A DNA stretch of 64,000 nucleotides from Fontisphaera persica (GTDB taxonomy: Bacteria > Verrucomicrobiota > Verrucomicrobiia > Limisphaerales > Fontisphaeraceae): the NCBI RefSeq assembly GCF_024832785.1, contig NZ_CP116615.1:3348001-3412000 (forward strand), in the 5' to 3' direction. A program made the position numbers and the translations under genes. Shown in pieces: positions 18,671 through 27,542 of this stretch. The notes below the pieces were generated by a model. The model did no database searches. It was not told where the DNA came from and was given only the letters and a program-made list of their open reading frames with translations. The number at the start of each line of letters is the position of its first letter. Within the stretch, counting starts at the first letter, position 1.

Positions 18671-19654
18671 TCAGGAACCCACGTCGCGGCGGGCCTCTTC
18701 GGCCAGCGCGGTGCTGAGATACCGTTCGCCGGTGGAGCAAGCGATGGTGACAATCATCTTGCCCTTGTTTTCCGGGCGCTTGGCCACCTCAATGGCCGCC
18801 CAGACATTGGCGCCCGTGGAAATGCCCACCAGCAAACCTTCTTCTTTGGCCAGGCGCCGGGCCATGGCAAAAGCGTCCTCATTGCTGACGGTGATGCACT
18901 CGGTAATCTGCGGACGCCCCTGACTGTCCTTCAAATGCAGGTTCTTGGGCACAAATCCCGCGCCCGTTCCCTGAATCTTGTGCGCCCCCGGCTTGACCGG
19001 CTGGCCGGCCAGGGTCTGGGAAATGACCGGCGAATCTTTGGGTTCCACGGCAATGGCCACAAAACTTGGTTTTAACGGTTTGATGACTTCCACGCAGCCG
19101 GTAATGGTCCCGCCTGTGCCCACGGCGGCCACCAGAATATCCACCTTCCCATCGGTATCTTCCCAGATTTCCCGCGCCGTGGTACGGCGATGCACCTCCG
19201 GATTGGCTTCGTTTTCAAACTGCATGGGAATCCAGGAATTGGGGATTTCCTTGGCCAGTTGCTCGGCGCGGTTGATGGCGCCGCGCATGCCTTCGGCGCC
19301 GGGCGTGAGCACCAGCTTGGCCCCCAGCATTGCCAGCAACGTGCGCCGCTCCAATGACATCGTCTCCGGCATGGTCAAAATCAGCTTGTATCCCTTGGCG
19401 GCGCACACAAAAGCCAGCGCGATGCCCGTGTTGCCGCTGGTGGGTTCAATGATGGTGGTCTCCTTGGTAATCAACCCCTTCTTTTCCGCATCTTCAATCA
19501 TGGAGACCCCAATGCGGTCCTTGACGCTGCCCAGGGGATTAAAAAATTCACACTTCAACAAAATCGTCGCGTCCAATCCCGCGGTCACTTTGTTCAGGCG
19601 CACCAACGGAGTTCGCCCCACCGTTTCAATGATGTTGTTGTAAATACGACCCAT
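18671..19654 (-). CDS. cysK: cysteine synthase A (O-acetylserine sulfhydrylase)
   Basis: A 327-residue PLP enzyme making cysteine from O-acetylserine and sulfide. The start is ATG 19654 ([20 protein letters not shown]); the longer upstream frame is not homologous. It has the PLP-lysine segment in [13 protein letters not shown], the substrate loop [13 protein letters not shown], the phosphate-binding loop [10 protein letters not shown] and the C-terminal GISTGAN. Length is typical (about 310-325). It is transcribed leftward, has its own terminator, and diverges from pyrC. It makes the window's second amino-acid biosynthesis gene after lysC. Confidence 0.95.
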   Translation of the reverse strand: MGRIYNNIIETVGRTPLVRLNKVTAGLDATILLKCEFFNPLGSVKDRIGVSMIEDAEKKGLITKETTIIEPTSGNTGIALAFVCAAKGYKLILTMPETMSLERRTLLAMLGAKLVLTPGAEGMRGAINRAEQLAKEIPNSWIPMQFENEANPEVHRRTTAREIWEDTDGKVDILVAAVGTGGTITGCVEVIKPLKPSFVAIAVEPKDSPVISQTLAGQPVKPGAHKIQGTGAGFVPKNLHLKDSQGRPQITECITVSNEDAFAMARRLAKEEGLLVGISTGANVWAAIEVAKRPENKGKMIVTIACSTGERYLSTALAEEARRDVGS

Positions 19655-19940
19655 AAAAAAAAGATGGTTAGCAGTTATACCTGCAAAATAGTGGCGCAAA
19701 ATAACGACCAAGCAAGTCTTTATTTGTTCCCTGGTCGGTTTTTCCGCGTCGCGACCGCCACAGGGGAAAATGGTCCTCGGACTGGCGAAAAAGCAGGGCT
19801 GCCGGAGTTCACGGCTCCGGCCAGGGGCGCGCCATAATGGCTTCCTGAAGGCTGAGCGTCCCGCAGGGAAGGCAGGGCGTGGGCCCCGCCGCAACGGTGG
19901 GCTTGCTAAGCGGTGGCTTCCATGGTTATCCTGCATCCTC

Positions 19941-21311
19941 ATGAATTCTTTGCTGCTCGCCGGCGGACGATTGGTGGACCCCGCGCAAAAGGTGGATGAG
20001 ACGGCTGACTTGCTCATTCTGGAAGGCCGCGTGGCCGCCTGGGGCGCGCCTGGCTCGCTGCAGGCGCCGGCGAACACACCACGGCTGGACGTGCGGGGGC
20101 TGGTGGTGAGTCCTGGTTTGATTGATGTGCACGTGCATTTGCGCGAGCCGGGGCAGTCTGCCAAGGAAACCATTGCCACGGGCACGCGCGCAGCGGCCGC
20201 CGGCGGCTTCACCACCGTGGTTTGCATGCCCAACACCAACCCGGCCATTGACAGCGCCAGCGCGGTGGCCCTGGTGCATGAGAAATCAGCGCGCGAGGCC
20301 GTGGTGAACGTGCTGGTGGCCGGCGCGATTTCCAAGAACATCGCCGGCGAGGAGCTGGCGCCCATTGGTTCGCTGAAACAAGCCGGAGTGGTGGCCATTA
20401 CCGACGACGGGCATTGCGTGCAAAACAACGAGCTGATGCGCCGGGCGTTGGAATATGCGCGCATGTTTGATTTGCCGGTGCTGGACCATTGCCAGGATTA
20501 CTCGCTGGTGACCGATGGGGTGATGCACGAGGGGTATTGGAACCTGGTGCTCGGCCTGCGCGGCTGGCCGGCGGCCGGCGAGGAACTTATTGTGCAACGC
20601 AACATTTTGCTGGCGGAACTCACCGGCGCGGCCGTCCATTGCCAGCACATCAGCTCGGCGGGCAGTGTGCGGCTCCTGCGTGAGGCGCGCCGCCGCGGCG
20701 TGCCCATTTCGGGCGAGGCCTGCCCGCATCATTTCACGCTCACCGACGCCGCGGTGGCGGGCAGTGAATGTTTTTGGGCGGAGGACGGCCAGCCGCTGGC
20801 CGCCACCCAGGGCGCGCAGTTGCCGGTGTGGCCGCGATACGACACCCACTTCAAAATGAACCCGCCCTTGCGCACCGCGGCGGACCGCGAGGCGATTCTG
20901 GAAGGACTGGCGGACGGCACGCTGGAAATCATCGGCAGTGATCACGCCCCCCACTGCGACTTTGAGAAGGAAGTGGAGTTTGACTTCGCTCCCTTCGGCG
21001 TAACCGGCCTGGAAACCGAGCTGCCACTTTCACTCATGCAGCTTTATCACACCGGCCGCCTGCGCTTGCCGGATTTGCTGGCCAAGTTCACGGCGAATCC
21101 GGCCCGTTTACTGCGCCTCTCCACCAAGGGCAGCCTGGCGGTGGGCATGGATGGGGACGTGACCGTGATTGACCCGGACCGCTCCTGGGTGTTTCGCCGC
21201 GAGGAATCTGCCAGCAAATCCCGCAACACGCCCTTCCACGGCTGGCGGCTGCAGGGACGGGCAGTGATGACGATTGTGGGTGGGCAGGTGGTATGGCAGG
21301 CGCCTGGTTGA
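19941..21311 (+). CDS. pyrC: dihydroorotase
   Basis: This 456-residue amidohydrolase closes carbamoyl-aspartate to dihydroorotate in pyrimidine synthesis. The start is ATG 19941 ([14 protein letters not shown]). The zinc-binding signature is [11 protein letters not shown] (about 58-68), followed by [34 protein letters not shown] and GSDHAPH, giving the His and Asp metal ligands of an active class I enzyme rather than the inactive PyrC-like subunit type. The 3' neighbour, an MBL hydrolase, starts 41 bases later and may be co-transcribed. The 286-base gap to cysK holds short inverted repeats such as GCCGGAG/CTCCGGC but no clear PyrR-type element. Confidence 0.94.
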   Translation: MNSLLLAGGRLVDPAQKVDETADLLILEGRVAAWGAPGSLQAPANTPRLDVRGLVVSPGLIDVHVHLREPGQSAKETIATGTRAAAAGGFTTVVCMPNTNPAIDSASAVALVHEKSAREAVVNVLVAGAISKNIAGEELAPIGSLKQAGVVAITDDGHCVQNNELMRRALEYARMFDLPVLDHCQDYSLVTDGVMHEGYWNLVLGLRGWPAAGEELIVQRNILLAELTGAAVHCQHISSAGSVRLLREARRRGVPISGEACPHHFTLTDAAVAGSECFWAEDGQPLAATQGAQLPVWPRYDTHFKMNPPLRTAADREAILEGLADGTLEIIGSDHAPHCDFEKEVEFDFAPFGVTGLETELPLSLMQLYHTGRLRLPDLLAKFTANPARLLRLSTKGSLAVGMDGDVTVIDPDRSWVFRREESASKSRNTPFHGWRLQGRAVMTIVGGQVVWQAPG

Positions 21312-21352
21312 AAAAGCGTTGCGCTTTGGCGCGCCCCTTTTAAGGTTGGCCC

Positions 21353-22135
21353 GTGGCGGTACGTTGGACCATTTTAGGCAGTGGCTCGGCCGGGAATTGC
21401 GCGTATCTCGAAGCCGGCAACACGCGCCTGCTGATTGATGCCGGCCTGAGCGCGCGGCAAATCCGGCTGCGCCTGGCCGCCCTGGGGCGGGTGGTGGAGT
21501 CCCTGACCGGCATCCTGATTACCCACGAGCACAGCGACCACACGGAGGGTTTGAAAGTGCTCGCGGCCCGCCATGACATTCCCATTTACTGCAACCGTTT
21601 CACCCGCGAAGCCATTGAAGCACAAACCGGCCTCCGGCTGGCCTGCCGGCTGTTTGAGACGGGCGCCGCCTTCAGCGTGGGCGACGTGGAGGTGGAATCG
21701 TTCAGTGTGCCGCACGATGCCCAGGACCCGGTGGGTTTCCTGGTGCGCACCTCTTCCGGCAATGTGGGCGTGCTCACCGATTTGGGGCACGTCACCCGCC
21801 TGGCGCTGGAGCGGATGCGGCCAGCCAACGTCCTTTTGGTTGAGGCCAACCACGATGTGCGGCTGTTGCAGGAGGATACGCGCCGGCCGTGGGCCACCAA
21901 ACAGCGCATCCTCAGCCGGCATGGCCATCTCTCCAACGAGGCGGCGGCGGCCATGGTGGAGGCGCTGGCGGGGGAAAACCTGAAACACGTTTTTCTGGGA
22001 CACCTGAGCCGTGATTGCAACCGGCCGGAGCTGGCGCATGCCGCGGTGGCGCAGCGCCTTGAATTGCTGGGCGCCAGGCATATTCAACTGGCCACCGCTT
22101 CCCAGGACACGCCCACACCCGAGCTGATTTTTTAA
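21353..22135 (+). CDS. MBL-fold metallo-hydrolase (WalJ/YycJ-like)
   Basis: A 260-residue metallo-beta-lactamase-fold protein with a GTG start. It shows WTILGSGSAGNCAYLEAG, TRLLIDAGLS, the dinuclear metal site THEHSDHTEG (about 60-69), VGVLTDLGH and FLGHLSRDCNRPELA, as in the WalJ/YycJ group of predicted DNases or phosphodiesterases. WalJ is linked to cell-wall/replication coordination in firmicutes; here only the fold can be claimed. It follows pyrC. Confidence 0.88.
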   Translation: MAVRWTILGSGSAGNCAYLEAGNTRLLIDAGLSARQIRLRLAALGRVVESLTGILITHEHSDHTEGLKVLAARHDIPIYCNRFTREAIEAQTGLRLACRLFETGAAFSVGDVEVESFSVPHDAQDPVGFLVRTSSGNVGVLTDLGHVTRLALERMRPANVLLVEANHDVRLLQEDTRRPWATKQRILSRHGHLSNEAAAAMVEALAGENLKHVFLGHLSRDCNRPELAHAAVAQRLELLGARHIQLATASQDTPTPELIF

Positions 22136-22151
22136 GGTTGGGCGCGCCGCC

Positions 22152-22988
22152 TCACGCGCTGGCGCTGGTGTAATGGCGCAGCGAAAGCCGCCAGAATTTT
22201 TCCGAAATCCACAGCAGCAGCAGGCTCATGCCCAGAAGCAGCAGCAGCTCCCACGGGGAACGCAATTTGTCCACCAGCATCTTCACTGGCACGTTGACCA
22301 CCAACAGCACCGGCAGGGCGTAGGTGAAGGCCACCTTGAAAAGGCCGCGAAAAGCCTCGTCAGGAAACCGGGCAAGGTTGAACAAGTTGTAATAACTCCA
22401 GACAATGCCCTGGGCGCGGACCGTCCAGAAACTGATGCAGGCCAGCATGTACATCAATGAGTAATGAATCAGGATGCCCGCCACCAGCAGCACGCCAAAA
22501 CCTGCCAGCTCGGCTACCGTGGGGCTGAGGCCCAGTTGGCGGGCCGCATACCCCATCACCACCACGGCGGTGGCGGCGTTGACGAAACTGCCCAGGTCCA
22601 CGTGCCGCAGGGAAACCACAAAGCGCGTGTTCACCGGCAGCAGCAACAGGAAATCCAGGCGCCCGGTGCGGACGTGCTCGGAAAGCTGGACGCAGTTGTT
22701 GAGAAACAACGCCGTGAAAACTTGCTGGATGAAATGACTGGCGCCCACCAGCATCACCACCTGCCAGCGGGTCCACGTGCCGATGGCCTCGGTGTGCGTG
22801 TAAAGCACCAGAAAAAAAGTGATTTGCAGGGCAAACCAAAGCAGCTCCACGACAATCCACAACAGGAAGTTGGTCTTGAAGCCCATCTCGCGAATGAGCG
22901 AGTTGCGCCACATCGCTGCGTACAGGGCGGCATAGCGCGCCAGGCGCTGAAGCCACGTCACTTTGGGCATGGGTAGTCCGTCAGCCAT
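22152..22988 (-). CDS. ABC-2 type transporter permease (DUF990-like)
   Basis: A 278-residue polytopic inner-membrane protein with six predicted helices (about 40-60, 75-95, 125-150, 160-185, 205-225, 240-260), resembling ABC-2 permeases of the DUF990/daunorubicin-resistance group. Such permeases need a partner ATPase and usually a second permease; neither lies next to it. The only related ATPases in the window are at 39.5 kb and 58.0 kb. It converges with the MBL gene. M7 at 22970 is an alternative start. Substrate unknown. Confidence 0.75.
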   Translation of the reverse strand: MADGLPMPKVTWLQRLARYAALYAAMWRNSLIREMGFKTNFLLWIVVELLWFALQITFFLVLYTHTEAIGTWTRWQVVMLVGASHFIQQVFTALFLNNCVQLSEHVRTGRLDFLLLLPVNTRFVVSLRHVDLGSFVNAATAVVVMGYAARQLGLSPTVAELAGFGVLLVAGILIHYSLMYMLACISFWTVRAQGIVWSYYNLFNLARFPDEAFRGLFKVAFTYALPVLLVVNVPVKMLVDKLRSPWELLLLLGMSLLLLWISEKFWRLSLRHYTSASA

Positions 22989-23096
22989 GTTCTGCAGCAG
23001 TTTCCAACCATCTGACGCAACGCGGCCAGCACCATGGCCTGTTTGCCATGCCCCGCCACCACAACCGGGCGCGGTGCAGGACCTTGGGCTTTTCCC

Positions 23097-24575
23097 TTAA
23101 TCCTCCGGCAGCGGTTGGCCTTTGGTTTCCGGCGCCCAAATCAGGGCCACCAGGCCAATGAGAAAAACGCTGCACATGAGGGTGGCGACCAGGCGGAATT
23201 CCATCAACGTGGTCAGATAACCAAACAGGGCCGGAGCGGGCGCTGCCAGATAGCGCACGGTGTTGTAGCAGAATCCCACGCCCGTGCCACGCAGGCGGGT
23301 GGGGAACAATTCCGGGAAATAAATGGAATAGCCGGCGAACACGGACAAGGTGGCAAATCCCAGCAACGGCAGCATCCAGTAGGCATCGGTGGGTTTGCGC
23401 AGGAAATTGAACACCAGCGCGACCACCACCAGGCATGACAGGAACGAGACGAAAAACGCCGGTTTGCGCCCCCAGCGCGAGGCCAGCACCGTGAAGACCA
23501 TCATGCCCACAAAGGCGCCGGCATCCTGCAACGCGGTGCCCCAGCTCTTGACGGTGTCCACTGTCCGGGCCGGGTAATCCCCCTTCAACGCCTCGCTAAT
23601 CAGCTCCGGCGAAAAGAAGCCGATGCCCCACAAGCCAATCATGCCCGAAACCCCCAACAGCAGGCCAATCAAGGCATGACGCCGCCAGCGCGGATGCTGC
23701 AGCATTTCCACGGGTGAACCCACCTGTTTATCTTTGTGTCCCAGCTTGGCGGCTTCCTTGGCTTTTTTCCAGGCTTCCGGCTCTTTCAAAATGAAAATCA
23801 TGGGGATGGCCAGCAGCGCCGGCAGGATGCCCACAAAAAACAACACCCGCCAGCCGGCATAGGGCCCCCAGAAGTTTTCCGCGCTGGGAGGAATGGCCAG
23901 ACTAATCAGGGAGCCGGTGATGTTGCCCGTGGCGGACAGGGCCTGCAGGGAGCCAAGCGCCACCGAACGGAAATTGGTGGGCACACTCTCGGCCACCAGC
24001 GTGGTGGCCGCGCCAAACATGCCGCCCACCCCCAGCCCCACCAGAAAACGAAACGCCATGAATTGCTCCCACGTTTGGGCCAGGCCCGAGAGTCCCGTAA
24101 ACCCGGAATACACCAGCAGCGTGGCCACCATCGTCTTCACGCGCCCCCATTTGTCGCTCATCATCCCGAAGAAAATCCCGCCGGTGGCCCAGCCGATAAT
24201 CATGCAGGTGGTGGCCCAGCCGCCATAGTTTTTCGCGTCCCGAGCCTTGACCTCTTTGAGTTTTTCCGGGGCGGGTGTCGCGGGCTGGCCGGCCGGGGGG
24301 GAAGTGCGGCCGGTTTTCTGGCAATCAGCGCAAATCTCGCTGCGCGCCTTGTCTTTGATGGGCACACCGCAGGCGCTGCAATACCGCTTTTGGGTGTATT
24401 CGTGCGCGGCCAGCTCGGTGAGCGCCGGCTGGCGGGCCAGGATGAACAGGCGCTGGTCCATGCAGTCAAACAACCAGCCGCAGGAGGCAATGATGACCAG
24501 CAGCCAGTGATAGGGGGTGACGCCGTCAAAAGTGCCGCCACTGCGTGGCCCGTCGGATGTCGTGTTTGCGTGCAT
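23097..24575 (-). CDS. MFS transporter with inserted zinc ribbon
   Basis: A 492-residue major facilitator carrier with about 12 helices. TM1 is YHWLLVIIASCGWLFDCMDQR, and the motif A loop GGIFFGMMSDKWGR follows TM2. Overall it is like the sugar/sialate:proton symporter type. The loop between TM1 and TM2 is expanded by about 70 residues and contains YCSACG(V)...ICADCQ, a CxxC-x15-CxxC zinc-ribbon pattern, followed by a Pro/Ala-rich stretch. The ATG at 24575 is preferred over 24650. Substrate unknown; no metabolic partner gene is adjacent. Confidence 0.88.
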   Translation of the reverse strand: MHANTTSDGPRSGGTFDGVTPYHWLLVIIASCGWLFDCMDQRLFILARQPALTELAAHEYTQKRYCSACGVPIKDKARSEICADCQKTGRTSPPAGQPATPAPEKLKEVKARDAKNYGGWATTCMIIGWATGGIFFGMMSDKWGRVKTMVATLLVYSGFTGLSGLAQTWEQFMAFRFLVGLGVGGMFGAATTLVAESVPTNFRSVALGSLQALSATGNITGSLISLAIPPSAENFWGPYAGWRVLFFVGILPALLAIPMIFILKEPEAWKKAKEAAKLGHKDKQVGSPVEMLQHPRWRRHALIGLLLGVSGMIGLWGIGFFSPELISEALKGDYPARTVDTVKSWGTALQDAGAFVGMMVFTVLASRWGRKPAFFVSFLSCLVVVALVFNFLRKPTDAYWMLPLLGFATLSVFAGYSIYFPELFPTRLRGTGVGFCYNTVRYLAAPAPALFGYLTTLMEFRLVATLMCSVFLIGLVALIWAPETKGQPLPED

Positions 24576-24837
24576 ATCAATGATGGCTTTGCCCAACAAA
24601 CCAGCCCCATGCCCCGCCGGGCTGGTCTGCTGATGCCCGGCATTGTCCAAATCTCCTTGGGCGGGTCAAGCCGGGACGACAGAAAAAGGCCCAAAGAATG
24701 CCGCCAACGCGGCCAAGGAAATCTGGAAGTGCGGCAGCGACCCAATGACCGGCATGGCTCTTTTCCTTGAACTTTCCCCCCAAGGCAGCCTTCGGTCATC
24801 CCACCCAAGAAGTCCCCGCGCCCCAAGTAGCAGGGCC

Positions 24838-26073
24838 TCACCGCCGCCGGCGGCGGACAGGGCCAAAGTAGTATCCTCCGCTCACGCGCGCGCCGCGCAC
24901 TTTGACCGGGGCCGTCGAGGCTCCCGGCTTGTCCTGCTCAAACAGGGCGGTGTACTTGTATTCAAATCCCTCCAAGCGCACGCGGGGAATCTTCTGGCCG
25001 ATGAAGCGCTCGATGGCCTGCACGTGCATCATGTCCTCCGCCACCATGAGGGTGAAGGCGTCCCCCGCCTGCTCGGCGCGGCCGGTGCGGCCGATGCGGT
25101 GCACGTAATCCTCCGGATGTTGGGGCACATCGTAATTGATGACGTGGCTGACATTGGCGATGTCCAGCCCGCGGGCGGCAATATCGGTGGCCACCAATAC
25201 CTCATAACGGCCGTCGCGGAAACCGCGCAGGGCCTGCTCGCGCTCCATCTGCGTGCGGTTGGAATGCAGCACCGCCACGGCATGTTGATGGCGCTTGAGC
25301 AGGGCGGCCACGTGGTCGGCCCGCTCCCGGGTGCGGCAGAAAATGATGACCGAATCGTAGTTGACCCGCTCCAACAGGGCCAGCAACAAATCCGTTTTTT
25401 GGTAATCGCTGACCGGATAGATGACATGCTTGACCGTCTCCGCCGGCCGGCGCCGGACGCCCACCTCCACCGTCACTGGCTGGCGCATGGCCCATTGGAT
25501 GAGCGTCTCAATTTCCGGCGGAATGGTGGCGGAAAACAGGGCCGTCTGGCGTTTGCGGGGACAACGTTCCACAATGCGCCGGACATCCGGCAAAAACCCC
25601 ATGTCCAGCATCCGGTCCGCCTCGTCCAGCACCAGAAACTGCACGCGGTCCAGCCGTACGGCGCGGCGCTCCAGGTGGTCCAGCAGCCGCCCGGGCGTGG
25701 CCACCAGCACATCCACCCCGGCGCGCAAGGCCGCCAGTTGCGCCCCGTAACCCACGCCGCCATAGACCACGGCCACGCGCAACCGGGTGAAACGCGCCAA
25801 ATCCCGGAAAGCCGTCTCCACCTGCGCGGCCAGCTCGCGGGTCGGTTCCAGAATCAACGCGCGCGGGCCGTCCGCCGGTTCGCCCAGGTGATGGAGAATC
25901 GGCAGGGCAAAAGCGGCGGTTTTGCCTGTGCCCGTCTGCGCGCTGCCGATGACATCCTTGCCCTCCATGAGGAGCGGGATGGCGCGGAGTTGAATCGGCG
26001 TCGGATCGGTGTACCCCATGGCCTGCACCCCCTGGTTGAGGGCAGGGGAAAGTCCAAACTGCTTGAAACCCAT
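24838..26073 (-). CDS. rhlE: DEAD-box RNA helicase (RhlE-like)
   Basis: A 411-residue ATP-dependent RNA helicase. Motifs in order: Q motif GYTDPTPIQLRAIP, Walker A AQTGTGKTAAF (about 44-54), PTRELAAQ, TPGRLLDH, DEAD in LVLDEADRMLDMGF, SAT, and C-terminal ATDIAARGLDI and HRIGRTGR. The short basic tail ends in five Arg residues. RhlE-type proteins act in ribosome assembly and RNA decay, often in the cold. The gene is divergent from the Tat oxidoreductase. Confidence 0.95.
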   Translation of the reverse strand: MGFKQFGLSPALNQGVQAMGYTDPTPIQLRAIPLLMEGKDVIGSAQTGTGKTAAFALPILHHLGEPADGPRALILEPTRELAAQVETAFRDLARFTRLRVAVVYGGVGYGAQLAALRAGVDVLVATPGRLLDHLERRAVRLDRVQFLVLDEADRMLDMGFLPDVRRIVERCPRKRQTALFSATIPPEIETLIQWAMRQPVTVEVGVRRRPAETVKHVIYPVSDYQKTDLLLALLERVNYDSVIIFCRTRERADHVAALLKRHQHAVAVLHSNRTQMEREQALRGFRDGRYEVLVATDIAARGLDIANVSHVINYDVPQHPEDYVHRIGRTGRAEQAGDAFTLMVAEDMMHVQAIERFIGQKIPRVRLEGFEYKYTALFEQDKPGASTAPVKVRGARVSGGYYFGPVRRRRR

Positions 26074-26150
26074 GTCCCAAGGTTACACCCGGACGTCACG
26101 GGAGCAAAGCAGGAATTAGCGGGCCGCCCGGCAGGGCGTCACAATTTGCG

Positions 26151-26180
26151 TTGTGCCGGCATTCTTCTTGCGCCTATAGT
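26151..26180 (+). promoter_or_regulatory. weak promoter candidate
   Basis: TTGTGC (26151-26156) and TATAGT (26175-26180), 18 bases apart, lie 76 bases before the oxidoreductase ATG at 26256. The -10 is good and the -35 moderate. Confidence 0.35.
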
Positions 26181-26255
26181 TCTGTTGTCACCACTTGCCG
26201 GAATACTATGACAAACGACTCGACCTTGCACTGCTCGCCCCACGGCTCCCTTGCC

Positions 26256-27527
26256 ATGAACCAGACCCGCCCCTTGAATCGCCGCCGTTTTCTGCAAGCC
26301 ACCACCCTGGCGGCCGCCGCCGTTTCCTGTCCGTCCGTCCTGGCCGCTCCTGCCGCCGCGCCGACTGTGCGCGTGGGGTGCATCGGTGTGGGCACGCGCG
26401 GCGGCGACCTCTTAAACGTGGTGGCTCAACTGCCCGGCGTGCAGGTCACCGCCATTTGCGACGTGTACGGCCCCCACCGCCAGAAGGGTCTGGAGCGCTG
26501 CAACAACCCGCAGGCCAAGGCCTATGTGGATTACCGTGAGCTGCTGGCGGATAAACAGGTGGACGCCGTGGTGATTGCCACCCCCGACCACTGGCATTGC
26601 CAGATGGTGTTGGATGCTGTCAAAGCCGGCAAGGACATCTACCTGGAGAAAGGGTTTTCCCGCACGCTGGACGAGGCGAAATTAATGCGCCAGGCCCTGA
26701 AGCAAAGCCGGGTGGTCTTCCAGCTTGGCCACCAGGCGCGCCAGGCCACCTGCGCCCTCCAGGCCAGGGAGCTCATCGCGCAAGGCCTGTTGGGGCCGGT
26801 GACCCTCGTGCGCACCGGGCGCTTCAAAGCCTCGGACCCCGCCCATCCCAACTGGCGCTGGTATGGCTATTACGAAAAATGGGACCGCCCCGACCCGGCC
26901 CTGGTGCAAAAGGAGGTGCAGTGGGATTTATGGCTCGGCCCTGCCCCCAAAATCCCCTGGAATGAACGGCATTTCTGGCATTGGCGTTGTTATTACGCTT
27001 ATGGCACTGGCTATGCCGGCGACCTGTTGTCCCATGAAATGGACTTTGTTCAATACCTCCTGGGGCATGGCATACCAGACACCTGCTATTGCGCCGGCCT
27101 GAATGCCTTGTTGCACGACGACCGCGAAGTGCCGGACACGTGGGTGGCCACCTATCAGTTTGAAAAACTGGGACGCACCGTCACCTTCACCGGCAGCATG
27201 GTCTCCACCGCCAGCCAGCCGGTGGAAATCTGCGGCCGGGACGCCACCCTGCGCTTCGATGGCATCGCCCACGATGTCACCACCTTTGAAATCATCCGCG
27301 CCCGCCACAACCGGCGCAGCGACCTGCCCGCAGGTTATGAGCGCGGCAAGACGCCCGCCCAGCCCAATCACCTGCAGGACTGGGTCCAGTGCATCCGCAC
27401 GCGCGGCGTGCCCAAGTGCTCGACGGACGAAGCCTTCATCGAGGCCGCCACCAGCCTGATGTCCCTGGTCTCCGCGCAAGAGCGGCGCATGGTGCGCTGG
27501 GACCCGGTGCGCGAAATCATTGTTTAA
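26256..27527 (+). CDS. Tat-exported Gfo/Idh/MocA oxidoreductase
   Basis: A 423-residue periplasmic oxidoreductase. The start at 26256 gives a twin-arginine signal peptide (NRRRFLQATTLAAAAVS) directly. The Rossmann motif is VGCIGVGTRGGDLL, followed by ATPDHWHCQMV, the catalytic Lys in DIYLEKGFSR (EKG in place of EKP) and GDLLSHEMDFVQYL with the His/Asp pair. Such proteins are abundant in planctomycetes and verrucomicrobia and act on sugars released outside the cytoplasm; the specific substrate is unknown. The next gene starts 15 bases later, so the two are probably one operon. Confidence 0.92.
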   Translation: MNQTRPLNRRRFLQATTLAAAAVSCPSVLAAPAAAPTVRVGCIGVGTRGGDLLNVVAQLPGVQVTAICDVYGPHRQKGLERCNNPQAKAYVDYRELLADKQVDAVVIATPDHWHCQMVLDAVKAGKDIYLEKGFSRTLDEAKLMRQALKQSRVVFQLGHQARQATCALQARELIAQGLLGPVTLVRTGRFKASDPAHPNWRWYGYYEKWDRPDPALVQKEVQWDLWLGPAPKIPWNERHFWHWRCYYAYGTGYAGDLLSHEMDFVQYLLGHGIPDTCYCAGLNALLHDDREVPDTWVATYQFEKLGRTVTFTGSMVSTASQPVEICGRDATLRFDGIAHDVTTFEIIRARHNRRSDLPAGYERGKTPAQPNHLQDWVQCIRTRGVPKCSTDEAFIEAATSLMSLVSAQERRMVRWDPVREIIV

Positions 27528-27542
27528 GCTGTCCCTGAGCCT

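Noticed and set aside
19655-20464. An upstream extension making cysK 597 codons long
   Set aside because: It runs through the pyrC gene in antisense; cysteine synthase homology begins exactly at ATG 19654.
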